The position numbers and the translations under genes were made by a program. Positions 1-7,465 of a stretch of DNA of 22,293 nucleotides are shown in pieces; within the stretch, counting starts at the first letter, position 1, and every line of letters begins with the position of its first letter. The stretch lies in the NCBI RefSeq assembly GCF_004359215.1, contig NC_090614.1:2698153-2720445 (forward strand), written 5' to 3'. Below the pieces are notes generated by a model that saw only the letters and a program-made list of their open reading frames with translations, was not told the origin of the DNA and did not search any database. Source of the stretch: Bremia lactucae. Taxonomy: Eukaryota > Oomycota > Peronosporomycetes > Peronosporales > Peronosporaceae.

Positions 1-584
1 TGGAGTCGATCACATCCAAAGGCTGTGCTTGTGTCTTTGTTGACACGATATTTTGACTCCATGGATTACCTCCCGAACTGGTCTTAAATTGAGTCCCTAG
101 ATCAACGGCGGAGGGTTTTCAAATTGCGTTCAAATCACTTGAAAGGCAGTTCAAAATGTCAACTTTTAACAATCCTGAAACAGATGGTCCGACGGAGCGG
201 GCAAACCGCAGTCTCGAAGAGATACTTCGCGGATACGTCCATTCTTTTTAGAGTTGGAGCGAGTTCTTGCCGATGGTAGAATTTGCCATCAACAATTCAG
301 TGCATGCTTCTACAAAGCATACACCGCTTTTTGTGAACCGCTTACGCCATCCTCTCATACACACCTTGTTTGAGAGTATCTCTCATACAAGGGGAGGGAC
401 TCGCACGAGCAAAGAACCTTCTAGCTCTTGCTCATCACGCATTAGCCCTAAGGTCAATAAGAGAGATACCAATGTTGATCTAATCAACAGTGATGTGGAC
501 AAACTCAGCAATTCCAATAATCCTATTGCTGGCTTTGATAACGATGCTAAAAGACTCAGGAACAACATTAAAAACATTTTTTAG
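1..584 (+). pseudogene. Gypsy integrase core fragment (family C)
   Basis: Encodes part of a retroelement integrase, the enzyme that joins element cDNA to host DNA. Around 36-110 the frame resembles the loop after the second catalytic Asp (FVDTIF). At 147-235 it contains MSTFNNPETDGPTERANRSL, the block that carries the catalytic Glu (GAG at 195-197) of the D,D-35-E triad. A TAG at 249-251 interrupts the frame. The rest is open from 267 to 584 and includes SWSEFLPMVEFAINNSVHAS, the block typical of the end of the gypsy integrase core, followed by a serine-rich low-complexity linker (GGTRTSKEPSSSCSS). The start lies outside the window. A second frame break is likely near 115, since the PETDGPTER frame differs from the frame that fits before it. 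Confidence 0.88.
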
Positions 585-599
585 AACAATAATGCTCTC

Positions 600-1330
600 A
601 GTAACGAGGAGAATGACGTCTCCGCCGTGCAACTATCGCACTGAAGACAAAAACAAAACCTGTCAGTAGGAGAATTTCTGCTGACTAGAGAAACTGTGGT
701 TCGTTTCGTACAAGATTATATCGCTCATGCGGTGGATCGACAGAAACGGCCCTCAGGCGGGAGCGCAAACGCTCATTCATTTAAAGTTCACGATCTAGTC
801 CTACTGGATACGGAAACCTTCCAAAACATGTAGTGACGAATGTGGGCAGTAAATTACTGCTCAAGTATATCGGTCCGTGTGTCCTTTCATTCGCAAGTTG
901 TTCGATCGCAACTTGCGCATGGTTCTGCAACTATTCGAGGGAAATACCGTCAACCGTCGTCGCGTTTTAGCAACGACAGAATTGTTCAATGTCCTCCCGT
1001 AAATAATGGACGATGCGATCTAAGTCACGGGTTCGGCGAACGAGACGACCCAATATTTACTTCCCCTCCACATCCTTTGACGGATTCGAGTGGTAAGAAG
1101 CGTTTCCTTGTTGAACGCCTCCAAAACCACCGCTAGGTGAAAAGGTTCGAGCGAATTACTTCGTTCATTGTCAGGGATATCCACCTCGCATGATAGTTGG
1201 GAACCTCGTTTCCAATTGAGATGGACGTTCCGGGTCTCGTCGCACAGTACGACGAGACTTATTTCCTCGACAGAGGGTCCATCAGAAAACGAGCGCTTCC
1301 CACGCTCGTAAGTTTTCAATCTTTTGCGCA
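600..1330 (+). pseudogene. Integrase linker and chromodomain, broken (family C)
   Basis: Continuation of the same polyprotein in several frames. At about 690-840 pieces such as FVQDYIAHAVDRQKR and SFKVHDLVLLDTE match the integrase C-terminal barrel region of oomycete gypsy elements. At about 840-960 the 'NVGS..LLPKYIGP' type segment is out of frame but visible in the DNA (conserved with 18480-18560 on the other strand). At 1080-1250 a chromodomain-like end is seen: DSSGKKRFLVERLQNHR, then, after a stop, MDVPGLVAQYDET. In other chromodomain gypsy elements this module binds histone marks and steers integration. At least four stops or frameshifts make it non-functional. Confidence 0.8.
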
Positions 1331-1491
1331 ACTCACATTATCGTCTTCCAATGTGGTTTTTCAAGGGACAATGTCTCCTAAGGACATGACCTGCGCCTTT
1401 AAATCAGCATGACATCAATCCCCCAAGAGAGGCAAGGTATTAATGCCTCTTTAAACAATCGGTGCGGCTTCTAGCGTGCACCGCTTACGGT

Positions 1492-1725
1492 CTATTTATC
1501 GAACCGGTCACGGAAAATAAACCGGGGTTTCAAGCCAGACCTCGCGGCCGGTGTAACGATCACTCTGTACGAATGCTTCCCAAGCTTGGAACGAAGGAGT
1601 GACATCATTTGCCCGCTTACATGTGTACCGTCGATGCTGGAAACGGTATCAATGAAGAATTCCGTTTCGTCGTCACCAGACTTGTGAAGTCTCGATGAGT
1701 CAAAATGAAAGTTGATATCGATCAA
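1492..1725 (-). repeat. Repeat block Y, copy 1 (coding-like remnant)
   Basis: An open 77-codon stretch on the minus strand. Its middle reads SSRLHKSGDDETEFFIDT and is followed by DGTHVS. The same string with few changes (SSRLHESDVDETEFFIDT, DGTHAS) is found on the minus strand at 17223-17504, so this is a dispersed protein-coding repeat. It is not recognised as a known domain; by position it may be a linker or extra ORF of a retroelement. Orientation relative to the neighbouring family C tail differs between the two places. Confidence 0.6.
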
Positions 1726-1785
1726 TGGTCCTACAAGACCAACGAGTTAAGTTGCTCTTAAAGAGAACCAGGGATCTTTTCGAGA

Positions 1786-2025
1786 TCAAATCGCAAGGAA
1801 TTTTGGTCTCGGTCTTGCTCTCGTTAACATTATCTTTAGCGCTAACATAACTTTGAAGCGATTTCTAAAATCACCCGTCCTAACGATGTATACAAGCACC
1901 ACCAGAATTACGCTGATCAAAGTGACCTTGACGGTCACTTCGTTTCTGGTAATGTGCATCCTGGCATCGCAAGAGTCATCATTCTGGTGATGCATAATGA
2001 CATCACCAGAGTTGACATTTCCCAT
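1786..2025 (-). repeat. Repeat block X, copy 1 (coding-like remnant)
   Basis: An open stretch on the minus strand with NSGDVIMHHQ near its start and a basic end (RTGDFRNRFKVMLALK). The NSGDV-MHHQ part and the following DNA (ACGAAGTGA..GT..A.GT.ACTT) recur on the plus strand at 17130-17200. Locally it contains an inverted repeat, TCTGGTGATG/CATCACCAGA, at about 1993-2015. Probably a piece of retroelement polyprotein; no catalytic motif is visible. Confidence 0.5.
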
Positions 2026-2033
2026 TAGCTCAA

Positions 2034-2312
2034 ATGCGTTCGAAGCATCGTCCAGATTATGTGATTCCTAGATTTGCTGCTATGAAGGTGGATAAAGAAG
2101 CCTTATACTCGATCGTGAACGATGACTTATACATAAGTCCTGATGAGCAGGAACTGACAAAAAACCAAATAATAAGCTTAAAAGGACTGCGGTTAATTTC
2201 GTACCGCGGCATGGTTGTAAAGCATGAAGTTGGTGTAGAAGACGCGCTGCTTGAGCAATTATTGGTACTTGCTGAGCAGATCATTTTTTTCAATCACGGC
2301 ATCGTGAATTGA
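2034..2312 (+). CDS. Unrecognised 92-aa open frame
   Basis: An uninterrupted frame starting at ATG 2034 and ending with TGA at 2310-2312. The product is mildly acidic with a leucine-rich, helix-prone second half (DALLEQLLVLAEQ) and has no signal peptide or known motif that I can name. It follows repeat block X directly and precedes the LTR-B remnant, so it may be the end of a captured or decayed gene rather than a functional one. It was kept because its composition is not low-complexity and its only overlapping frame (minus strand) looks poorer. Confidence 0.3.
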   Translation: MRSKHRPDYVIPRFAAMKVDKEALYSIVNDDLYISPDEQELTKNQIISLKGLRLISYRGMVVKHEVGVEDALLEQLLVLAEQIIFFNHGIVN

Positions 2313-2504
2313 CTAGAGATTTTATTTCAATTGCATTGTTAACGCCAGACTTGATCCAATGACATTTTTTGTAAATCAAGTGCATCAGGTCTTTAATACA
2401 ATTGTTTAAAGTCAACCAACCGATTCTAGGTAAACGCTTGCGTTCCTCAATTTCTTAAAGGCCTTTTCTTGAGCTTATCCGGTCATAATAACGAGGCACC
2501 TTTT
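2313..2504. other. Spacer, nothing recognised
   Basis: AT-rich, no open frame of useful length, no similarity to other parts of the window noticed. Confidence 0.5.
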
Positions 2505-2750
2505 GCTAGTACTAATAACAGTACCTGTCAACCTACACATACCAGTGAAGGTGCGGTGCCTCGAAACTTCACGTACACAAAGGTACAGAGGAAGGTTTCT
2601 TATAAAGCTAAGGTAAATTACCTTAAGGTCTAGTCTAAGGCGTAAGAATAGCGAAAAAGTAAAACTGTATTAATGTATGTGGTTTCGTACGCAAGCTTCT
2701 TCTGAATTTATTATATATAACTAACTATGTATGGCGCCTCCTACGCAAGC
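2505..2750 (+). repeat. LTR-B, 5' part (split copy)
   Basis: Matches the minus-strand copy at 20780-21020: both begin at a CTAGTACT...AGTAC hairpin, then share GTGCCTCGAAACTTC-CGTACAC-AAGGTACA, a degenerate middle, and TATGGCGCCTCC (AATGGCGCCTCC in the other copy). A similar ATGGCGCCT block is at 16230. It is interpreted as LTR sequence because one copy of the family leads directly into a primer-binding site and gag (5115-6089) and another follows integrase (20570-21020). The copy breaks off after CTACGCAAGC at 2750 and resumes near 3122. Confidence 0.6.
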
Positions 2751-2759
2751 AAAACACAC

Positions 2760-3113
2760 CTCAACAAATTATAAGTTCGATTAAAGGGCGAGTAGCACAG
2801 CGACCGATGAAGATTTTGATTCCTTAGCTTCTGCTGATCTCAAGGAATTTAGCGGCTGTGAAAGGATTCAAGGACAAGCACGGCATCGACTTCAATATAT
2901 ATACGAAACATCCCGTACACAGCAGTGAGCACTCCCAGTGAGATGCTTTAGGAATGGCTAGTAATACAACAGGGGCTTAGTAACGCCCCCGCAACATTCA
3001 ACATATGCGTAATGAATCTGTTAAGACCCGTGCATGAATTCGCACAAAGTTATTTCGACGATGTTACCGTTCATAGCTGTATTGACGGAAATACGGACGT
3101 GAGAGTTCATTAA
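2760..3113 (+). pseudogene. Gypsy reverse transcriptase fragment inside LTR-B
   Basis: From 2907 one frame reads NIPYTAVSTPSEML, a TAG at 2949-2951, then EWLVIQQGLSNAPATFNICV and YFDDVTVHS. QGLSNAPATFN and the YFDDV box (3051-3065, the two metal-binding Asp at 3057-3062) are the signature blocks of a Ty3/gypsy polymerase palm. Before 2907 a different frame is open (DFDSLASADLKEF...), so a frameshift is also present. TAA at 3111-3113 ends the frame, though weakly RT-like codons (IAHRLETF) continue to about 3140. The polymerase is clearly truncated: it lacks the fingers and thumb as well as RNase H. Confidence 0.85.
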
Positions 3114-3340
3114 ATCGCGCACCGTCTTGAAACGTTTGGCGCGATTGGTGAAACTAGAATCAACCAATCAATAAAATTACTGTCTTATTGCGTTGATATT
3201 TCCAGATTTGGTAATATTGGAACTAATCAGAAAAGATAATTATTAGTACTTTATCGTATTTCCTTTTATGAAACAAATTATTACTTATTCTTCTTTTAGA
3301 AAATAATACTTATTTAACGGTACAGCTCGTGACATCGTTG
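3114..3340 (+). repeat. LTR-B, 3' part of the split copy
   Basis: From about 3122 the sequence (CGTCTTGAAACGTTTGGCGC...AATCAACCAATCAATA...TTTGGTAATATTGGAACT...GAAAATAATACTTATT) aligns with the minus copy at 20590-20770, with 16255-16440 and with 5137-5340. It continues the LTR begun at 2505, with only about 25 bases of LTR replaced by the reverse-transcriptase piece. The exact junction between 3113 and 3145 is uncertain. Confidence 0.6.
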
Positions 3341-3712
3341 CTCCGCCTTATATTGAGCAGCAAGCTCTTGTCGAAGAGTACACGCTTCGGAGTTTTGCGT
3401 CAAATAAATTATCTTAATGTCTATTGAATTATTATTATTATCAATTAATTTCAATTTTATTTATATTTCAATAATAATTGATGATATAATGGGACAAGTT
3501 TTTTCTTTATTATTCCAACCTAGGCGCATTAATTGATCATAACGGTATCTTCGTAGTATTTTAGGGAAAGATCGGATTATATCGAAAAATCAACTTCACA
3601 AAAAACGTAAAAAAAACTTTACCTATGATATAATCGGCATTTGTATGGAATGTACGTCAAAACAAGAAGTATTGATTATAACGCAAACATTATGCAAATC
3701 GAATTCTGGAGA
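3341..3712. other. AT-rich spacer downstream of the CRN gene
   Basis: Very AT-rich, with a short (TTA)n run near 3428-3437 and an ATCAATTA...TAATTGAT inverted pair around 3438-3483. It would hold the 3' untranslated region and polyadenylation site of the minus-strand CRN gene. No gene recognised. Confidence 0.5.
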
Positions 3713-4966
3713 CTAGATTCTTCCATTGCCAATCTCAACGAAAATGACGAGCTTTTTTTCACAGTGCTTCGTGCTACCATCATCCATGCACTGTACTTTG
3801 TGCAATTCTTGATTCTCCATCCCAACAATTTCCTCTAGCGTCGAATCACATGAAACGCGATAAACATCCATTGTTGCCAAATTGTGTTCTCGCACAAATG
3901 CTGCATATGTTTCTTCCCTTGTAAAATATTCTTTCTGCAATCCCCTCGTCACTACCAAATGCAGTTTGGATTCAGCCGGTACACGCGACAGAATCTTTCT
4001 TATTGTCTCGAGCGACAGAGGCTGCTCCTCGTCGTTGCATTCGCCAGATATCAGCCCGGAATCAATACGAAAGTCGATCGTTTCACTGTTGGCAGTTTGG
4101 ACGAAATTGTCCAACTTTAATTCGTCATTAAGCAGCCAAGCTGGCCATTTTACGTTTGGAGGAGACAAGAATGGAACGACCCAATTCCCGCGTGTCTCAA
4201 ATCCTACAGGAAAATCTATCTTCACATCTTGTGACTTAACGCCCAATTCGTACAAAAGCCGACCCAAAAATGTCGGGAATGCCACCCCACCAAGTCCGGC
4301 AACATGACTCGCCAACACGACAGCCGCGAACACGAACACTTCGAAACGCTGCTTCTCGTCCATAGGCTCGTTGGTATCATGCAAATACATTGTTGTAGTC
4401 GGCACTGACAAAAAGACCTCACGCAAGGAAAGGTCAAACGGACGATATGACATACCGCCCGTCAGAGTCAAGTAAAGAAGGACGTCATTCGACGGGTGAG
4501 GAAACACACTACGACATTTCCAGCTTCTTCTGTCTTCAAAATTGTATGTGGTTTCGTCGGCTTTATAAGAATTCCCATTTGCCTTCAGAAACAGCCTGAA
4601 GGTCCTCTTTTCATCTAAGCAAGCATAATGACTGTCAATCAAATTCAATTTACCGTCTTCAACACGACAACTCGAGCAGAGCAACAAGCATAGCTGACCA
4701 ATTTCAAACTCGTGATGTCGTCTTTGCTTCATCCGGGCCAATACATCCACATTTCCCTTTATGAGTTGCTGTGCACTCGGCTCGCTATCTGACAGCCACG
4801 CGTTCCCCTTCCTCGCCAAGTACAGCTTGAGTTCGGCAGCATCGCATTTTATTTCGTCTGGATTTTCAATTTTGATAGCGTCCTTTAAGGCCCCCACTGA
4901 CTTTGTTTCGTCAATGGTCACAGAGAATATGCTTCTCTCTCCGACTATGGCACATAAGAGCTTCAT
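3713..4966 (-). CDS. Crinkler (CRN) family effector
   Basis: An intact 417-codon frame. Residues 1-60 form the conserved CRN N-terminal, ubiquitin-like translocation header: MKLLCAIVGERSIFSVTIDE, SVGALKDAIK, then LKLYLARK at 46-53, a variant of the family's LxLFLAK box, and AWLSD at 57-60. The usual HVLVxxP motif near residues 110-130, which marks the end of the header, is not visible. Residues about 80-200 are a variable region. Residues 206-340 (RFEVFVFAAVVLASHVAGLGGVAFP, in part; GFETRGNWVVPFLSPPN; ISGEC; LHLVVTRGLQKEYF) look like a CRN C-terminal domain found in oomycete paralogs. Known CRN proteins are delivered into plant cells and act in the nucleus, several altering cell death or immunity; the role of this one cannot be deduced. 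No classical signal peptide is obvious, as in many CRNs. ATG 4966 is chosen because the motif starts there. The gene is single-exon and bracketed by LTR-B copies. Confidence 0.9.
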   Translation of the reverse strand: MKLLCAIVGERSIFSVTIDETKSVGALKDAIKIENPDEIKCDAAELKLYLARKGNAWLSDSEPSAQQLIKGNVDVLARMKQRRHHEFEIGQLCLLLCSSCRVEDGKLNLIDSHYACLDEKRTFRLFLKANGNSYKADETTYNFEDRRSWKCRSVFPHPSNDVLLYLTLTGGMSYRPFDLSLREVFLSVPTTTMYLHDTNEPMDEKQRFEVFVFAAVVLASHVAGLGGVAFPTFLGRLLYELGVKSQDVKIDFPVGFETRGNWVVPFLSPPNVKWPAWLLNDELKLDNFVQTANSETIDFRIDSGLISGECNDEEQPLSLETIRKILSRVPAESKLHLVVTRGLQKEYFTREETYAAFVREHNLATMDVYRVSCDSTLEEIVGMENQELHKVQCMDDGSTKHCEKKLVIFVEIGNGRI

Positions 4967-5114
4967 AATACGTGTTTTGTCTTTCTGGGAACTCTAAACG
5001 CTGCAGATTATCCCTAGAGGTTGTAAACAGCATAGATTGAAAAGTGAAATTAATGATTCAAGCTTTGACTAAGAAATTCCGTAGAACTTTCCACTTCTTC
5101 CAGTTGGACATGAG
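4967..5114. other. Upstream region of the CRN gene
   Basis: Short non-repeat stretch between the CRN start codon and the LTR-B remnant; it should hold the CRN promoter unless transcription starts in the repeat. I could not identify a clear oomycete initiator element. Confidence 0.35.
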
Positions 5115-5427
5115 ACGCAGTGCAACAGTTGATCATGCGGTGCAACAGTTGAATTATATCACTCTCGAAATAATGTCTCGTTGCGCAATATATCCAAATT
5201 TGATAACATTGGATGTAATAAGTCAACTGATTAATAAAGATAATTATTTGTACATTTTATCTTATTTCTTCTTATATAAAATAAAAATATTTTTCCTCTT
5301 ACAGAAAATAATACTAAATATTACTGGTTACTTTATGTTAAAATTAACGCCGCCGATCGCCATGAAACGAGGTGTATGTTTACGTGAAATTAACACCCTT
5401 AAAATGATTTTAATTATTATATATTCT
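5115..5427 (+). repeat. LTR-B fragment upstream of family B gag
   Basis: 5137-5340 aligns with 3150-3325 and with the reverse complement of 20590-20720 (ATAATGTCTCGTTGCGCAATAT, TTTGATAACATTGGA, AAAGATAATTATTTGTAC, ACAGAAAATAATACTAAATATTA). A 13-bp direct repeat GTGCAACAGTTGA occurs at about 5118 and 5140. The 5' half of the LTR is missing here. Translatable frames in this stretch are not genes. Confidence 0.55.
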
Positions 5428-5501
5428 AAATGGTAGAGAATATTTGGAAATTTTACTTTACATAGTAAAAGGTAATATTTTTCAAATATTCTCTACCATT
5501 T
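5428..5501. repeat. Fold-back element, hairpin 1
   Basis: AAATGGTAGAGAATATTTG at 5428-5446 pairs with CAAATATTCTCTACCATTT at 5483-5501, a perfect 19-bp stem. The AT-rich loop itself holds TTTTAC..TAGTAAAA. It directly abuts hairpin 2 and shares the motif GGTAGAGAATATTTGG with that hairpin's loop. Confidence 0.85.
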
Positions 5502-5643
5502 GGCATATATCTACCAATGGATAAGCTTTTCGAATATTACTATGTAAAGTAATATTTTCCATAGTAAAAGGTAGAGAATATTTGGAAAATGTTACTTTAG
5601 ATAGTAATATTCGAAAAGCTTATCCATTGGTAGATATATGCCA
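5501..5643. repeat. Fold-back (MITE-like) element, hairpin 2
   Basis: Two 60-base arms, 5501-5560 and 5584-5643, are reverse complements with two mismatches (TATGTAAAG/TATCTAAAG and AATATTTTCC/AACATTTTCC). They start with TGGCATATATCTACC and enclose a 23-base loop at 5561-5583. Such near-perfect inverted repeats with little unique sequence are typical of fold-back or miniature inverted-repeat elements. No target duplication could be fixed with confidence. The high arm identity implies recent formation or ongoing homogenisation compared with the decayed surroundings. Confidence 0.85.
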
Positions 5644-5945
5644 TTATATCTACTTGCTCCGCGGTCCCCCGTCAGCACTGGACGCGCGCAAAAAGAGATA
5701 CATATAAGACTTTATTACACGTTTTGTATTAGTTTATAATTAAGTTGGTATTAGATAAATAGAAACAGAAGCACTGTATTATATTAAATACATTATACTT
5801 ATAACTCTCTTTAGAGAAAGTGTTCTAAAGAGAGTCTTCCTCTGCACGTATTAGTGTGCGTGAAGCGACGTGAGGCACCACTCGCGCTGAAGCAGCTCGG
5901 AGTTAGTGGACTTGTACTGAAGCAGTACGAGCCGGCAGTGTTACA
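5644..5945 (+). repeat. LTR-B, 3' end (R/U5-like) of family B copy 1
   Basis: Lies between the fold-back element and a primer-binding site. It ends in GTGTTACA at 5938-5945, the TG..CA-type LTR end, followed by two bases and TGGTAGCAC. It contains stem-like pieces such as ACTCTCTTTAGAGAAAGTGTTCTAAAGAGAGT (5803-5834) and GTACTGAAGCAGTAC. It would be the 5' LTR of the element whose gag starts at 6089. The matching end is not found in the minus-strand copy at 20570. Confidence 0.55.
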
Positions 5946-5947
5946 CC

Positions 5948-5965
5948 TGGTAGCACTTTGCAGTC
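5948..5965 (+). promoter_or_regulatory. Primer-binding site, family B
   Basis: TGGTAGCACTTTGCAGTC begins two bases after the CA end of the LTR; TGG is complementary to the CCA end of a tRNA. The first eleven bases equal those in the family A sites at 8927 and 14732 (minus), so the same or related tRNA may prime both families. The tRNA was not identified. Confidence 0.6.
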
Positions 5966-6088
5966 CGTCCAAGGACCACAGTTCCGCCATCTAACATGGA
6001 CATGTTAGATGATACTGGAAATACGCATCACGTTTTCGCGTGATAAGTACTCCGTTTCAAGGGACATTGAAAGGAGTGCGGTTGACGA

Positions 6089-6891
6089 ATGAGTTCGACC
6101 GTAGGGAATGATGCCATTTTGACCATGCTGTCCGGTTTGGACAGAGATGCCCTAAATTCAGCCATCGCCAAATTCATACAACATGAACTTGACGAGGCGA
6201 ATGAGAAGGTAGCCTTGCTTAGTCAGCAAGGCTCTCAACAGGCAGAACTGTTAAGGTTACAACAGCTATAGACCCATGTACCTGGGATGACGCACACGAG
6301 TCCTCCCGAAACCTTAAATATAGACATTTCTAAGTTTAGGGGAGTCGAAGAAGACTCTCTCCTAAGATGGTTTAGCTTCTGAAACTCAACCAAGGCAAGC
6401 GTGATGTTCAAGCTTATGCCAAGCACATACGACTATTAGCGAGTTGTACCACGAGCAAACACAGTTCATGAACACACGTTGATTACGGTGTTTATGCAAG
6501 GTCTTACGGATGGTCCTGGAACGACCCACCTGTTCCGCTTGGAACTGGATACTCTTGAAAAAGCAATATTTGTAGCGAAACAGGAGGACTTAAGCTTGAG
6601 ACAGGCTCGAGCTAGCTCGTCATCGTATCGTCTTCCAAGACGACACAAACTTGGAGGTCCAGAAGCCATGAACCTTTCTTATGTCGATGGCGAGAGACCT
6701 CTCTTTTCGATCAATAAGCGATCACTGAAATCCAATCGTTCTCAAAAGTTAGGGCACTACGCTCATGAGTGCAGTGCCCCACACCCAGTACCGAGAAGTA
6801 CTGAACGTAACTATAACCCCGAATGCCAAAACAGGCAACGGTCGCGGATCCGACGTTGTTGCGAAATTGGAACAGCGAGGCGGACCGCCTA
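6089..6891 (+). pseudogene. gag: gag (capsid/nucleocapsid), family B
   Basis: Structural protein of a gypsy element that would form the particle and bind RNA. The ATG at 6089 starts a 60-codon piece (MSSTVGNDAILTMLSGLDRD, then a helical segment ending LLRLQQL) stopped by TAG at 6269. A capsid-like part follows in the same frame with more stops (NIDISKFRGVEEDSLLRWF, a form of the Retrotrans_gag tryptophan region). From 6479 to 6891 the frame is open: MQGLTDGPGTTHLFRLELDT, a basic stretch, MNLSYVDGERPLFS and GHYAHEC. GHYAHEC is the second half of a CX2CX4HX4C zinc knuckle whose first two cysteines are lost. At least two stops before 6479 make it inactive. Confidence 0.8.
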
Positions 6892-7344
6892 AAAACGGTC
6901 GGGTCAGAAGGAAAGCAACGCCCTACTGATCCAGCAACCTCAAGAAAATTTGCAAATCTCTTGACGAAATATGCTCCAGACACACAATCATTATGTGTCG
7001 CTGCATCTGGCGATGAGGTACCCTTATCACCTTGAAATTAAAAGTGACAAATAATTTGTCACTAAGAACCCAAGTGGATTGCGGAACGTCGAGTAACTTT
7101 ATTCGTCGCCAGTCGCTAGAGGGTCGTAGGCTCAGATATGTTGAGCGCGATATCCCTCCAACGAGGATGACGGTGCGTCTAGCGACAGGCGCATCGATAA
7201 CAGTATTGAAACGTGTAGTGAAATTTAACTACACGTCAAGAGATTTACAGTATGATGATGATTTCATCGTACTGGATTAAGATGACAAATTTGATGTCAT
7301 CCTAGGTTTACCTTGGCTCAGAAAATATGAGCCAAGGATCAACT
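6892..7344 (+). pseudogene. Retroviral-type aspartic protease, family B
   Basis: Pepsin-like protease domain that would process the polyprotein. The open frame of 6823-7035 gives PTDPATSRKFANLLTKYAPD. It then shifts to the frame of 7032-7280, which holds LRTQVDCGTSSNFIRRQSLE: the active-site D-[ST]-G motif appears as DCGT, and the minus-strand relative at 22050 has DCGA. The flap and second half follow (MTVRLATGASITV, DLQYDDDFIVLD). A TAA at 7278-7280 interrupts just before DDKFDVILGLPWLRKYEP, the conserved ILG-PWL end of these proteases. One frameshift near 7025 and one stop disable it; the assembly gap begins 20 bases later. Confidence 0.85.
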
Positions 7345-7364
7345 GGCAGCATCGATCCGTAAAG

Positions 7365-7464
7365 NNNNNNNNNNNNNNNNNNNNNNNNNNNNNNNNNNNN
7401 NNNNNNNNNNNNNNNNNNNNNNNNNNNNNNNNNNNNNNNNNNNNNNNNNNNNNNNNNNNNNNNN
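7365..7464. other. Assembly gap (100 N)
   Basis: Exactly 100 N, a common convention for a gap of unknown size. A family B element lies on the left and mitochondrial-like sequence on the right, so continuity is not demonstrated. Confidence 0.98.
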
Positions 7465-7465
7465 A

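Larger units (their letters stand above)
1..1435 (+). mobile_element. Decayed Ty3/gypsy element, family C copy 1 (3' part)
   Basis: The 3' portion of a gypsy-type retroelement read on the plus strand: integrase catalytic core, integrase C-terminal linker, chromodomain, and a purine-rich AGAGAGGCAAGG stretch near 1424 that may be the polypurine tract. The left end is cut by the window. The same order of sequence is found on the minus strand at 17640-19190, including the short tract near its end, which helps define the unit. Stops and frameshifts throughout show a dead copy. No LTR can be defined after the tract, because the sequences that follow it in the two copies are unrelated. Confidence 0.85.
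5948..7364 (+). mobile_element. Decayed Ty3/gypsy element, family B copy 1
   Basis: Primer-binding site, gag and protease in order on the plus strand, ending at an assembly gap (7365). The gag C-terminus and protease are close to the minus-strand copy at 21746-22293, including the coding signature LEGRRL-YV-RDIP-TRMTVR. Polymerase, integrase and the 3' LTR would lie beyond the gap and are not seen. Confidence 0.85.

Noticed and set aside
1020..1331. 103-codon minus-strand frame
   Set aside because: Antisense of the family C chromodomain region; the plus strand carries the recognisable sequence.
3882..4307. Plus-strand frames opposite the CRN gene (also 3884-4120 and 4761-4997)
   Set aside because: Shadow frames of the minus-strand CRN coding sequence; no motif of their own.
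5044..5436. 130-codon plus-strand frame
   Set aside because: It lies in LTR-B sequence that is repeated without coding conservation at 3122-3340 and 20590-20770; its composition is low-complexity AT-rich.
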